From positions 1 to 64,000 of the forward strand of contig CAMVDP010000009.1 in NCBI GenBank assembly GCA_947166275.1: 64,000 nt of DNA, read 5' to 3'. The translations under genes and the position numbers were made by a program. Numbering within the stretch: the first letter of the stretch is position 1; each line of letters starts with the position of its first letter. The stretch is from an uncultured Clostridia bacterium (GTDB taxonomy: Bacteria > Bacillota > Clostridia > Oscillospirales > Ruminococcaceae). A model generated the notes under the pieces. It did no database searches. It saw only the letters and a program-made list of their open reading frames with translations, and was not told the DNA's origin. Below, in pieces: positions 45,313-56,500 of the stretch.

Positions 45313-45753
45313 ATGTTACTTTATGTATTACCGCTTTTTGCACTCGCAATGATAATCATTCCGCTCGTGATCGCTATCCGCAAGGCTCATGCCGGTGTGG
45401 AGTTCAACCGCAGACGCTCGATCCTTCTCAATTGCGGGATGTTCATCGGAACCATGATACTTATGACGGTGTTCATGCCGGTACTCGCGTCCGCTGAAGG
45501 TGCGGAAGCTGCCGCAGCCGCAGCTGCAGGCGGAGCTTCCGTCGGTGACGGAATGAAGTACCTTGCCGCGGCGCTTCCGACAGGACTTGCAACCATCGGT
45601 ACAGGTATCGCGGTCGGCAACGCGGCTTCCGCAGCTATCGGAGCGGTAAGCGAGGACGAGAAGACCTTCTCGAAGGCTCTGATCTTCGTGGCACTCGGCG
45701 AGGGTGTCGCTATCTACGGTCTGCTCGTTTCGATACTCATACTCAACGGTTGA
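45313..45753 (+). CDS. ntpK: V-type ATPase membrane ring subunit K
   Basis: The 146-residue proteolipid. The C-terminal half is a c-type hairpin (PTGLATIGTGIAVGNAASAAIG ... ALGEGVAIYGLLVSILIL) with the ion-binding Glu in the second helix. The N-terminal half has two further predicted helices (LLYVLPLFALAMIIIPLVI; NCGMFIGTMILMTVFMPVLA) without a membrane carboxylate, then a run of Ala/Gly. The Na+-type LPGTQ motif of Enterococcus is absent. GGAGGAAATAAAACC precedes the start. Confidence 0.9.
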   Translation: MLLYVLPLFALAMIIIPLVIAIRKAHAGVEFNRRRSILLNCGMFIGTMILMTVFMPVLASAEGAEAAAAAAAGGASVGDGMKYLAAALPTGLATIGTGIAVGNAASAAIGAVSEDEKTFSKALIFVALGEGVAIYGLLVSILILNG

Positions 45754-45763
45754 GGAAAGAGCA

Positions 45764-46072
45764 ATGAAATGCTTTATCATAAGCGACAACAACGATACCC
45801 TCATCGGCATGCGCCTTGCGGGCATAGAGGGCGTTGTCGTGCATAAACGCGGCGAGGTCATGGAAGCGCTGGCGGGCGCGGCAAAGCGCGACGATATCGC
45901 GGTGGTATTCATGACGAGGAAGCTCATTGAGCAGTGCGGTGAGGAGATCGCCGATATGAAGCTCACGCTGCGCCGGCCGCTCATAGTCGAGATCCCCGAC
46001 AGACACGGCGACTCGCGCATCGTCGAGACCCTCAGCGGTTATGTGAGCGATGCCGTGGGCATCAGGATATAA
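45764..46072 (+). CDS. ntpG: V-type ATPase subunit F
   Basis: The 102-residue CheY-like small subunit binds the central stalk with subunit D (NtpG in the Enterococcus naming). Pattern CFIISDNNDTLIGMRLAGIEGVVVHK, VVFMTRKLIEQC and RPLIVEIPDRHG is typical. ATG 45764 follows GAGGAAAGAGCA; the frame opens earlier inside ntpK. It lies ten bases after ntpK. Confidence 0.92.
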   Translation: MKCFIISDNNDTLIGMRLAGIEGVVVHKRGEVMEALAGAAKRDDIAVVFMTRKLIEQCGEEIADMKLTLRRPLIVEIPDRHGDSRIVETLSGYVSDAVGIRI

Positions 46073-46087
46073 GGAGGAGCCTGCGTA

Positions 46088-46678
46088 ATGGCTGATAATG
46101 TAACAAAGCTCGAGAAGCTGAAGGAGCAGATACAGGCTGCCGCCGCGCTTGACGCGAAAAAGGTCGTCGAGGACGCGGAAAAGCGCGCCAAGGCAATGAC
46201 AGACGAGGCCGCGGCGCAGATAGAGAAGGAGCGTGGCACCATGCTCCTGTCCAGGATCTCAAGATACGAGAGCGAAGAGCGTAAGCGCGTGTCGGAGAGC
46301 CGCTATGCCGCAGACAGAAAGGTGCTGCTGCACCGTAACGCGCTGGTGGACGAGCTGTTCGGAGACATCCGGGCGGAGCTCGAAGCTTTCGTTAAGTCCG
46401 ACAAGTATAAGCCGCACCTCGAAAAGTGCATTGAGCGCGCGGACAGGGAGCAGAAGATAACCCCCGATGTTAGCGTGTTCTGCAGCAGGAGCGACATCGA
46501 TACCGTGAAGGCTCTGGTAAAGAGCCGCGGCATCGAGGTGAGCGCGGACAAGAACATAAAGCTTGGCGGGCTGATATTCAAATACCCGGAAAAGGGCATC
46601 TTCATCGACCTCACGCTTGATTCTGCGTTCGAGAATGAACGCGGTTCGTTCGCGTCCCGTTCGGAGATGCAGCTGTAA
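46088..46678 (+). CDS. ntpE: V-type ATPase subunit E
   Basis: The 196-residue peripheral-stalk subunit has a long N-terminal helix (KLKEQIQAAAALDAKKVVEDAEKRAK) and a globular C-terminal domain that contacts subunit B (KLGGLIFKYPEKGIFIDLTLDSAFE). AGGAGGAGCCTGCGTA precedes the ATG. Its partner is the coiled-coil protein at the operon start. Confidence 0.9.
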   Translation: MADNVTKLEKLKEQIQAAAALDAKKVVEDAEKRAKAMTDEAAAQIEKERGTMLLSRISRYESEERKRVSESRYAADRKVLLHRNALVDELFGDIRAELEAFVKSDKYKPHLEKCIERADREQKITPDVSVFCSRSDIDTVKALVKSRGIEVSADKNIKLGGLIFKYPEKGIFIDLTLDSAFENERGSFASRSEMQL

Positions 46679-46701
46679 TAAACTTTGTAAGGGATTTTCT
46701 G

Positions 46702-48462
46702 ATGAAAAATACGATCTATGCTATAAACGGCCCTGTTATCAAGATACGCGAGACGAAGACCTTCGCTATGCGTGAAATGGTGTACGTGGGCAAAAAGCAC
46801 CTTATCGGTGAAGTAATCGGTGTAAACGACAGCTTCACCACCATTCAGGTGTATGAGAATACCGCGGGTCTGCGCATCGGAGAGGAAGTCGAAGGCACAG
46901 GCGCTCCTATGAGCGTTACCCTCGGCCCCGGCATCATATCAAACATCTTCGACGGTATCGCAAGACCGCTCACAGACATGAAGAAGACCGACGGAGTCTA
47001 CGTTACCGAGGGAAGCGATATCCCCACCGTGGACCCCGGGCGTGAGTTTGACGTTACCGTGCTCGCAAAGGTCGGCGACGAGCTCACGGCAGGACAGATA
47101 TATGCCGAATGCCCCGAGACATCGCTCATAACGAACCGTGTCATGGTGCCGCCGACGATAAAGAGTTGCAAGGTCACATTCGCCGCGGCAAGCGGGAAAT
47201 ACAAGGCAAACGACACCATACTCAAAGTGGACGACGGCGGCGAGGAAGTTATCCTCACGCTCTGCCAGACATGGCCGATACGTACCCCGCGCCCGGTAAA
47301 ACAGCGTATCCCGATAAATACCCCGCTGATAACGGGTCAGAGGGTGCTTGACTCTATCGTACCTGTGGCAAAGGGCGGCACTGCCGCAATACCCGGAGGC
47401 TTCGGCACCGGCAAGACCATGACCCAGCACCAGATAGCTAAGTGGTGCGACGCGGATATCATAGTATATATCGGCTGCGGCGAGCGCGGCAACGAGATGA
47501 CACAGGTCCTTGAGGAGTTCTCCGAGCTTATCGACCCGAAGAGCGGCAAGCACCTCACCGACCGTACCGTGCTTATCGCGAATACATCAAACATGCCTGT
47601 GGCAGCGCGTGAAGCGTCCATATATACGGGCATCACCATAGCCGAATACTACCGCGACATGGGATATGACATCGCTATCATGGCGGATTCGACATCCCGC
47701 TGGGCAGAGGCACTTCGTGAGATATCGGGACGACTTGAGGAAATGCCTGCCGAGGAAGGCTATCCGGCATACCTGCCGTCGCGCCTTGCGGAGTTTTATG
47801 AGCGCGCGGGCAACTGCAATGTGCTCTCGGGCAAGCGCGGAAGCGTCACCATTATTGGCGCGGTATCGCCGGCAGGTTCTGATTTCTCCGAGCCCGTTAC
47901 CCAGAACACCAAGCGCTTCGTGCGCTGCTTCATGGCGCTGGATAAACCGCTCGCCTATGCGAGACACTACCCGGCGATAAACTGGCTCACAAGCTACTCG
48001 GAGTACATACCGGATTTCACGGAATACTATGAAAAGAATGTGGGCGAGGATTTCCTCGACGTAAGGCAGGAGATAAGCAATATCCTGCTTGAGGAGAACA
48101 AGCTTATGGAGATAGTAAAGCTCATAGGCTCGGACGTTCTGCCGGACGACCAGAAGCTCGTGCTTGAGACGGCAAGAGTGATACGCGTCGGGTTCCTGCA
48201 GCAGAACGCGTTCCATAAGGATGACACCTACGTTCCCATGAGCAAACAGCTTCTTATGATGCGCGTGATACTGCGTCTGTTCCACAGGTGCGGCGAAGCG
48301 CTCAAACGCGGAGCCGCGGTTTCAGATATGATCGGCACCGGGCTTTTCGAGAAGCTGATAAAGATGAAGTACGAGATACCCAACGACAAACCTGAAATGT
48401 TCGATGATTACACCCGCGAGATAGACGAGAAGCTCGGAAGTCTCGGCGAAATAAGCGCGTAA
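46702..48462 (+). CDS. ntpA: V-type ATPase catalytic subunit A
   Basis: The 586-residue catalytic subunit. Walker A is GGFGTGKT (about 232-239), with [16 protein letters not shown] and [32 protein letters not shown]. The A-type non-homologous insertion is present (about 110-190). Length is normal. It hydrolyses (or makes) ATP and drives the DF-CK rotor. Confidence 0.97.
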   Translation: MKNTIYAINGPVIKIRETKTFAMREMVYVGKKHLIGEVIGVNDSFTTIQVYENTAGLRIGEEVEGTGAPMSVTLGPGIISNIFDGIARPLTDMKKTDGVYVTEGSDIPTVDPGREFDVTVLAKVGDELTAGQIYAECPETSLITNRVMVPPTIKSCKVTFAAASGKYKANDTILKVDDGGEEVILTLCQTWPIRTPRPVKQRIPINTPLITGQRVLDSIVPVAKGGTAAIPGGFGTGKTMTQHQIAKWCDADIIVYIGCGERGNEMTQVLEEFSELIDPKSGKHLTDRTVLIANTSNMPVAAREASIYTGITIAEYYRDMGYDIAIMADSTSRWAEALREISGRLEEMPAEEGYPAYLPSRLAEFYERAGNCNVLSGKRGSVTIIGAVSPAGSDFSEPVTQNTKRFVRCFMALDKPLAYARHYPAINWLTSYSEYIPDFTEYYEKNVGEDFLDVRQEISNILLEENKLMEIVKLIGSDVLPDDQKLVLETARVIRVGFLQQNAFHKDDTYVPMSKQLLMMRVILRLFHRCGEALKRGAAVSDMIGTGLFEKLIKMKYEIPNDKPEMFDDYTREIDEKLGSLGEISA

Positions 48463-48478
48463 GGAGGGCGGCACCGAT

Positions 48479-49852
48479 ATGAATATACAGTATGCGGGCT
48501 TAGCCGATGTAAACGGCCCTCTCGTCGCGCTTGAAGGCGTGACCGGAGCGGCGTATGAGGAGATAGCGGAGCTGCACCTTGAGGACGGCTCGACGCGCCT
48601 CGGCCGTATTGTGCAGATGGAGGGCGACCGCGTGATACTCCAGGTGTTCGAGGGAACATCCGGGCTTTCGCTCGACAACACGCGCACGGTATTCAAGGGC
48701 AGACCGCTTGAGATACCGCTCAGCACGGAAATGCTCGGAAGAGTATTCAACGGCGCGGGTAAGCCTGCCGACGGACTCGGCGACGTATTTGCCGAGAAGT
48801 ACGGCGATATCAACGGGCGCGCTCTTAACCCGGTGGCAAGAAACTATCCGAGAAACTACATACACACGGGCATAAGCTCGATAGACTGTCTTATGACGCT
48901 GATACGCGGTCAGAAGCTCCCGATATTCTCGGGCTCAGGTCTTTCGCACAACAAGCTTGCCGTGCAGATAGTCAAGCAGGCGCGTATTGCGGAGGAGAAC
49001 GGACAGGACTTCGCAGTAGTGTTTGCCGCGATGGGTGTGCAGAACGATGTCGCGGATTACTTCCGCCGCGAGTTTGAGCAGGCGGGCGCAAGCGGGCGAG
49101 TGGTAATGTTCCTCAATCTGTCGAACGACCCGATCATCGAGCGTATCCTGACACCGAAGTGCGCGCTCACGACTGCGGAATACCTCGCATTCGAGAAGAA
49201 CATGCACATACTTGTAGTTATGACGGATATCACATCGTATGCGGAAGCATTGCGTGAATTCTCGTCCTCGAAGGGTGAGATCCCGGGCAGAAAAGGCTAT
49301 CCGGGCTATCTGTACTCCGACCTCGCGGCTATGTATGAGCGTGCGGGAGTCATTGAGGGCTCCACCGGTTCGGTAACGCAGATACCGATACTCACCATGC
49401 CCAACGATGACATCACCCACCCGATACCGGACCTTACCGCCTATATCACGGAGGGTCAGATAGTATTCGACCGTACCCTCGACTCCGAGGGCGTTTATCC
49501 GGGACTTTCGGTGCTGCTGTCGCTGTCACGACTGATGAAGGACGGCATAGGCGAGGGCTACACCCGCGCGGATCACAACGATGTGGCGAACCAGCTGTTC
49601 GCGGCATACGCAAAGGTGCAGGACGCACGCTCCCTCGCTTCGGTAATAGGCGAGGACGAGCTTTCGGCGATCGACAAGAAGTACCTGAACTTCGGACGCG
49701 AGTTCGAGCAGCGTTTCTTAAAGCAGGGCTTTGACGAGAACCGCAGCATGGATCAGACCCTTGAGCTTGCGTGGGATCTGCTGTCGCTGCTGCCGAAGAC
49801 AGAGCTCGACAGAATGAACGCGAAGCTCATCGAGGAGCATTACAGAAACTGA
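48479..49852 (+). CDS. ntpB: V-type ATPase subunit B
   Basis: The 457-residue non-catalytic nucleotide-binding subunit. No Walker A lysine loop is present; instead [18 protein letters not shown], and later [36 protein letters not shown], are typical of B. AGGAGGGCGGCACCGAT upstream, 16 bases after ntpA. Confidence 0.97.
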   Translation: MNIQYAGLADVNGPLVALEGVTGAAYEEIAELHLEDGSTRLGRIVQMEGDRVILQVFEGTSGLSLDNTRTVFKGRPLEIPLSTEMLGRVFNGAGKPADGLGDVFAEKYGDINGRALNPVARNYPRNYIHTGISSIDCLMTLIRGQKLPIFSGSGLSHNKLAVQIVKQARIAEENGQDFAVVFAAMGVQNDVADYFRREFEQAGASGRVVMFLNLSNDPIIERILTPKCALTTAEYLAFEKNMHILVVMTDITSYAEALREFSSSKGEIPGRKGYPGYLYSDLAAMYERAGVIEGSTGSVTQIPILTMPNDDITHPIPDLTAYITEGQIVFDRTLDSEGVYPGLSVLLSLSRLMKDGIGEGYTRADHNDVANQLFAAYAKVQDARSLASVIGEDELSAIDKKYLNFGREFEQRFLKQGFDENRSMDQTLELAWDLLSLLPKTELDRMNAKLIEEHYRN

Positions 49853-49880
49853 CAAATACCCGGAAAGGAGGACATGACCT

Positions 49881-50501
49881 ATGGCGCAGCAGGTCTTTGC
49901 CACCAAAGGCAATCTTATAAGCGCGAAGCACTCGCTCCGTCAGGCGCAGCTCGGCTACGAGCTCATGGACAGGAAGCGCAACATCCTTATCCGCGAAATG
50001 GTCATGCTCACCGACAAGGCAAAGGAGTTGAGCGGCACTCTCGAGGCAACGTTTGCGGAAGCGTACTCGGCGCTGCAGAGCGCCAATATGCTCAGCGGAA
50101 TCATACTTGAGAAGTCGCACAGTATGCCGATAGACAAGACGATAGGCTTATCATACCGCAGCGTCATGGGCATCGAGCTTCCGCAGGTGACGGGCGGCGA
50201 TGCCGAACCGAAGCTCTGCTACAGCCTTGCGGACACGGATTCCTGCTTTGACAAGGCATATACGAGCTTCCTGAAGGCGAAGCAGACCGGGCTTATGCTC
50301 GCGGAGATAGAGAACAGCGTGTACCGCCTTTCAGTAGCGATACGAAAAGCACAGAAGCGTGCGAACGCTCTGAAAAACATTCTGATACCGATGTACCGTG
50401 ACCGCGTGAAGTTCATCTCCGAGGCTCTTGAGGAAAAGGAGCGCGAGGAGTTCTCGCGTCAGAAGATAATAAAGGCGACAAAAGCCAAAAAAGAAGCATA
50501 A
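49881..50501 (+). CDS. ntpD: V-type ATPase subunit D
   Basis: The 206-residue antiparallel coiled coil is the central shaft. It begins AQQVFATKGNLISAKHSLRQAQLGYELMDRKRNILIREM, typical of the family. The C-terminal helix is very Lys/Glu-rich. It is the last gene of the operon; a 19-bp terminator follows four bases after the stop. Confidence 0.95.
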   Translation: MAQQVFATKGNLISAKHSLRQAQLGYELMDRKRNILIREMVMLTDKAKELSGTLEATFAEAYSALQSANMLSGIILEKSHSMPIDKTIGLSYRSVMGIELPQVTGGDAEPKLCYSLADTDSCFDKAYTSFLKAKQTGLMLAEIENSVYRLSVAIRKAQKRANALKNILIPMYRDRVKFISEALEEKEREEFSRQKIIKATKAKKEA

Positions 50502-50503
50502 TG

Positions 50504-50552
50504 AAAGCCCCGCCTGCATACGGCATCGTATGCAGGCGGGGCTTTCTGTTTT
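50504..50552. terminator. Bidirectional terminator, 19-bp perfect stem
   Basis: AAAGCCCCGCCTGCATACG pairs perfectly with its complement around loop GCAT, then CTGTTTTAT. It ends both the V-ATPase operon and the convergent glucan synthase gene. Confidence 0.92.
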
Positions 50553-53500
50553 ATGCGCCGCCGTAAAGCTCATCCAACAGGCGGTAATACCACGCTGCCG
50601 AGCCGGTGTACATCGACCAGCCTCCACGTCCGAAGCATTCGGGGTTGGTGTAGATGTCGGCTGACATGAAGTATGGCTCGTTTTTGTACGCGGCTCCGCG
50701 CTCTGCGGGGTCAAGTGCATCGGCAAGCTCGATCGCGGTCGCGCGGTCACCGCTGCGAAGGAACGCCAGCGCCAGCCAAACAGCCGCGTGGGTGTACTGA
50801 CCGCCGTTTTCGCGAATGCCTTCGGGGTAGCCGCGCACGTAGCCCGGATCCTCAGCGCTGTCCTCGCTGTACGGCGGGGTGAACAGGCTGATAATGCGGG
50901 AGCGCTTGTCATACAGCTTCTCATATGCTGTTTTCAGTGCGCTTGCACGCTTTTCGCGGTCGGGAAGCCCCGCAAGCTCCGCGAAAGCCTGAGACAGCAG
51001 GTCTGTTTCACAGCACTCGTTGCCTTTCGCGCCCATTTTCCGTCCGTCATCGTAGAACGCGCGCAGGAACTGCCCGTCCTCGAATGCCTCGTCCTCGCAC
51101 GCCGCGGAGAGTACAGCAGCGCGCTTTTCAAGCTCCGAAGCATAGGCGCTGTCACCTCTCGCACGTACAAACGGCAGGAACAGCTTCACCGTCCACACGT
51201 AGAACATTGAGAGCCACACGCTCTCACCGATGCCGTCACTCCCGACGCGGTTGTAGCCGTCATTCCAGTCGCCGCTTCCCATTTTGATGAGCGAACGTGC
51301 ACCTGTACGGTAGCAGCGGTCAAGCGCTCTGCGGCAGTGCTCATACACATCGGCGGAGCTGTCACTCTGTGTCACGCTCATATAGCGCTCGTTCTCATGT
51401 CCGAGCTCCTCGCCCGCGGCAAACGGCACCTTCTCATCCAGCAGCCCCGCGTCTCCCGTTGCACGAACGTATTCCGCAGCCGCGTATGCGAGCCACAGCA
51501 TATCGTCCGAGCACCGTGTGCGGATACCTCTTCTGCCGTCCTGTGTTTCGTGCCACCAGTGCAGCACATCGCCCGACGGGAACTGCGCCCCGCAGCAGCG
51601 CAGAATCATGCGTTTCGCTTCGGTGGGCATGAAGTACGCTGCGGCAGTGCTGTCCTGGAGCTGGTCACGGAAACCGTAAGCCCCGCCGTTCTGGTAGAAG
51701 CCGCTTCTTGCACGCATGCGGCAGCCCACGATCTGCCACGGCAGCCATACGTTGTACAGCCTGTCAAGCTTGTCGTTGCCGCTGTTTATCGTGCGGCGCA
51801 GCTGGGGCTTCCACTCGCAGTCCGCGGCTGTTGCCGCTCCCGCGAGTTTCAGCATATCCCCGATGTTTTCCGTACTGTAACACATCACGAAACGCACCTT
51901 CACCTCCGAGTGCGCCGGAACGCGCAGCTTCGCGGTGACGGCGGCGCAGGCGTTTGCAAAGCTTCGCACCTCGCCGTCGGTCTCGCCTGCCCAGAAACGC
52001 TCACGATCCGTGGTCATCCCGCAGGCGGAGCAGTCCGGTGTGAAACAAGCCACTGCCATTTCGCCGTGAAAATCCGGATCTGTCGGAGCGCTCACGATAA
52101 TACCGTTGTCGGTGCGACGATACACAAGCGACGCTCCGCAGCCCGAAGCACTTCTGTCCCACGCCATGACCGGCTCGGTGTAATATGACAGTGTGAGCTG
52201 TCTGTCAAGCTCGCCGTCGTTTTCCGCGCTGACCGTGATGATCTTTGCCATGCCGGTCTGCATCACGCCAACGTCGGTGCGCAGTATCAGCCGTCCCACA
52301 CGTGACAGGTACTCCGCCTTTGAGGGCGAGAACACCGCGGTGCTGCCCGCTATGATATCGGTGTATTTGCCCACGCCCTTCACGAGCAGCATTTCGCCGC
52401 CGTTGTCACGCATGATGTCGTTATACCATGGGGTCAGCTTGTTTTCACGGCTGTTCATGGCGTAGGTGAAGCCGAGGGAGTTCTGCGACACTATGCAGCC
52501 GAATTCCTCGGACGCTATCACGTTGCACAGCGGGTGTCCCTTGTGCTTTATCACGTAGCTGTCATCGTGGAAGCCTTCGGAAAGCCCGTCATCATATGGT
52601 TCCGCGGGCACAAGCTCCATAAGCCGTGCCGGGGGCTTACGTTCCTCGACTCTGCCAAATACGTACACTGCCGTACGCTTGAGGAATGCCAGCTCATCGT
52701 CCGAAAGCTCGTCACGCATCAGCGGGTGTATACATTTGGTGCCGCCGGTCTGCATCAGTTCTGCGCGCACCTTGTCGGCAACGCTGTCACAGAGCATTAT
52801 CAGATCGATGGGCGTACCGCAGCCAAGCAGTCCTTCTGCCATAAGCGCGGCAGCTTCGGCGCGCTGTTCGTCGCCGCCAAAGGCGCAAATTGCCGTGGGG
52901 CGGTCGCCGCTTATACCGAAGCGCCAGAGCGTATCCCTGCCGAGGTCGGACTCCGATGTGAGTATTTCCTCGGAAAGCACGCTCCTGCATAGCATGGCGG
53001 GAAGCATTGCGCGCGCAAGCCTTCCCGTGAGCGTGGATTTCGGCAGCGGCGACACTGCCGTGCCATAGGGCATGGCGGCGTCATCTGCAGGATGTGCGGC
53101 ACGCGCCTCAAGTGCAAGCTCCACGGCCTCGTCTCGCGTCTCTCCGCAGCACAGTATCAGAGCGTTGCGTGCTTCGCCGCCTGCCGGGATATCAAGCTTT
53201 GCCCGCAGGAAGATGCACGGCGACGGTATCGAGCTGTTGTCCGGACCGGTGAGCGCGAACCCCTTCGAGAAGTCCATGGGCTTCCCGTGGGTTAGCACGC
53301 ATTCACGCGAGAACGAGTACAGCGTTTCGCCCGGGATACGCAGTCCCAGCGCAAGCCATGTCTCCTTCCCCGTATCACGGTCACGCCGGCGCGCAAGAAA
53401 AAGCTCATTCTCACGGTCGTATATCGTGCGCAGGAACAGCTCCGTGAACGCGGGGTGCGCTATGATGTCAGCCTCGGGGGCGAGCGCCGGGCGCAGATAA

Positions 53501-56500
53501 ACGTATATTTCGGCGCTGCGGTCATAGGGTAGCGCGTTGGTCACTGTGATATCGCGTATCACTGCGGCTTTCTCGCCGAATACCGACACTCTCATGCCGC
53601 ACTCAAGCCCCACTGCCCCGGCGAGGTATTCCGATGAGTTTTCGCCGAAGGTTACGCTGCGCTTTACGGAAGCACCGTCATCGAACGCGGTCATATAGAA
53701 CGGGATCTGCGCTTCGCCCTCGCGTATGCCGACAAACATACCGTCCGGGCGGCGCAGAAGATCACGTGTGGGGAAGCTCACCGCTCTGCCGCCGTACTTG
53801 TCCGTACACATGCCGGTATCGGACATGAACAGCGCTATACGGTGGTTGGCGATGACATTGTACCGCGGACGCAGCACGCTGAATTCGTCAAAGTGTTCCG
53901 CACGGTCATCGGCGGCGGAGCGGTCACGGAGCTTCGCGATATCCACCACGACCTCGCCTGCCATGACCCGCTCCTCCAGCAGCTCATCGGCGCGCTGCAT
54001 GGTCTCGTCTGACATGAAGAGCCTGCGCAGCTTTCCGTTGCACAGCGTGTTTGTGATACCGCAGATGCTCATGCCGACATGGTGCGCCATGTGGCTGCGC
54101 ACGACAGCCGCGGCAGCACCGGTACGTGCTCCGGTGAGGTCGACAGCTTCATACAGCCCGTATCTGCGGTGGGAGAACGCCCGGTCTGCGAGCTTAGAGA
54201 GGTTTTTCATGCACGCGCCGAAACTGTACGACAGCGCCAGAAACGTGGAGTACGGGCTTATAACGTATTCCTTGTCCATTCCGCCGCACAGCGCGAGCTT
54301 CTGTACACCGTGCGCCTTATAGCGGTAATTGAGATCGCGGTCGAAAGCATAGTAGCCGCTCTCGGATACCCCGAACGGCAGGTGCATATCCCGCCCGCGC
54401 TGCTTCTGGCAGTGCATGGCGTAGCCAAGTGCTTCGTAGCACAGGCTGCCGCGCTTGGATTCGAGCAGAAGCTCGGGCATGAAGTACTCGAACATCGTGC
54501 CCGTCCACGCTATCGGCCCCGCATAGTAGCCGCTGCGGCTCATAACGCGGGAGAGCGCCCGCCAGTGCGAGCGGTCAGCCTTGCCGCGGGCTATCGCGAA
54601 GAAGCTTAACATTCTTGCTTCCGACATCAGCATATCATAGCAGTTGGGCGCTTTCTCGCCCGTGTCGGAGTTGATGCCGACCGAGAACAGCTTTCGCGCC
54701 TTGTTGTAGAACACTCCCACATCCGCGTCGACGATAAGGCGCCCTATGCGGCGTATCAGCGGGCTGTCGGGGATATCCTCGATGAGCTTGCGGCGCACTG
54801 CCACAAGGCAGCATAGGAAGTTCCCGCTGTCGACCGATGACACGAACGGATCGATGACCTTGAGCGTGTCGGTGGCGTACCAGTTGTACAGGCTGCCCTT
54901 GTATTTTGCCAACCGCTCAACGGTGGTGACGGTGCGGGAGAGCAGAGTCACCAGACGCGCGTTGTCTATGAAGCCGAGTTCGTTCGCGCCCACGCATGAA
55001 AGCAGGTACATTCCTATGTTTGTGGGCGATGTGCGGTGCGACACGCGGTAAACGGGAGAGTACTGCACATTGTCCGGCGGGAGCCAGTTCTCCTCCGCCG
55101 TGACATGGTCGGTGCAGAAGCTCCACTCGCGGCGGGCTTCATCGATGAGGTATCTGCGGTCACGCTCACTGACGGGCTTAGGTTCGGTGCGGCAGACGCG
55201 GTCGCACACCACTGCCGCGGGCAGACAGCAGGCTATCAGTATGCCGATAAGCGCATCATGGACGCTGCCGTAGTAAACACTGACACCGAACAGCAGCACT
55301 CCGACGGCGCTCGCCGGGATCATTCCGAGCCAGCCGAAGCTGTCGGTGCGGTCGAATGCGGATGCCGTCTGCCATTCGAGCAGCCTGCGGCGCGATATCA
55401 TGCGCCACGCGGTGTGGTACAGCGCGTCAAGCCCGTCGAGCGCGTTCCTGCCCATAAAGATGACCTCCGCGAATACACGGGTCACGAGCTGGCGGGTGAG
55501 CGAGGTGATAGGCGCGTAGAATTCACGCGTGTTCGAGAAGCCGAGCCCGCGTATCGCAGCGGGTATCAGCCCGAGAATGAACGGCAGCGTCACCGAGAGC
55601 ACGGCGACAGTCGTCGGAAGATACGAGCCCGCGCCGCCGACTCCCGCGGTCAGGAATATCGTCAGCAGCGCGTTGAGCGGTGTGAGCGCGCGTCGCACAT
55701 TGTCCGTGAGCTTGTACTTTGTCAGCACGGAAAGGTCTTTGCGGAAGATGAAGGGCAGATTCTGCATATCTCCGCGCATCCAGCGATGAGCGCGCCTGAA
55801 GTATCCGCGGGTGGTGGGCGGCATACCGTCGCTGAACTCTATGTCGCCGCAGTATGCGGTGCCGAGTATGCCGCCCTCGATAATATCGTGCGACAGCACG
55901 CGCTCCTCCGGAAGGGCTCCCACGCAGTGCCTGTAGTATTCATTCACGCGGATCAGCCCCTTGCCCGTGAAGGTGCCTTCGCCGAAGCAGTCGAAGTACA
56001 GCTCGGAGGAAAGGCTGTCATACACGCTCGCGCCGGAGCAGCCGCCCGTACCGAACAGTCTCGTGAGCCCCGTGCGAAGCGATGACGACAGCGAGGTGGT
56101 GATGCGCGGCGCAAATACGCCGTATTCGCTGTTGCAGGGGTGTATCGCCGCCGCTACGAGCGAGTTTATGCTGTCCATGAGCGGCAGCGTATCATAGTCG
56201 AGCGCGCAGAGGAACGGCACGCCGATGTATCCGGAGATATCTCCGAATACAGCGCGGAATCCCGGCTCGTCGCCGCAGATGTGGCGGACGAGGTCTTCTA
56301 TTGCACCGCGCTTGCGCTCACGCCCCTGAAATCTGCGCTGTGTGCGGCAGTATTCGCGTTCACGGAATATGACCGCGGCGCGGCCGTCCGAAGCTTCAAA
56401 CGCTTTAGCGGCAGCTTTCAGCAGCTCGCTGTCGGCATCGCATTCACGCTCGCGTGATGCCGGCAGGTCACACAGCAGGCACCAGCTGATATTCGGGGTG

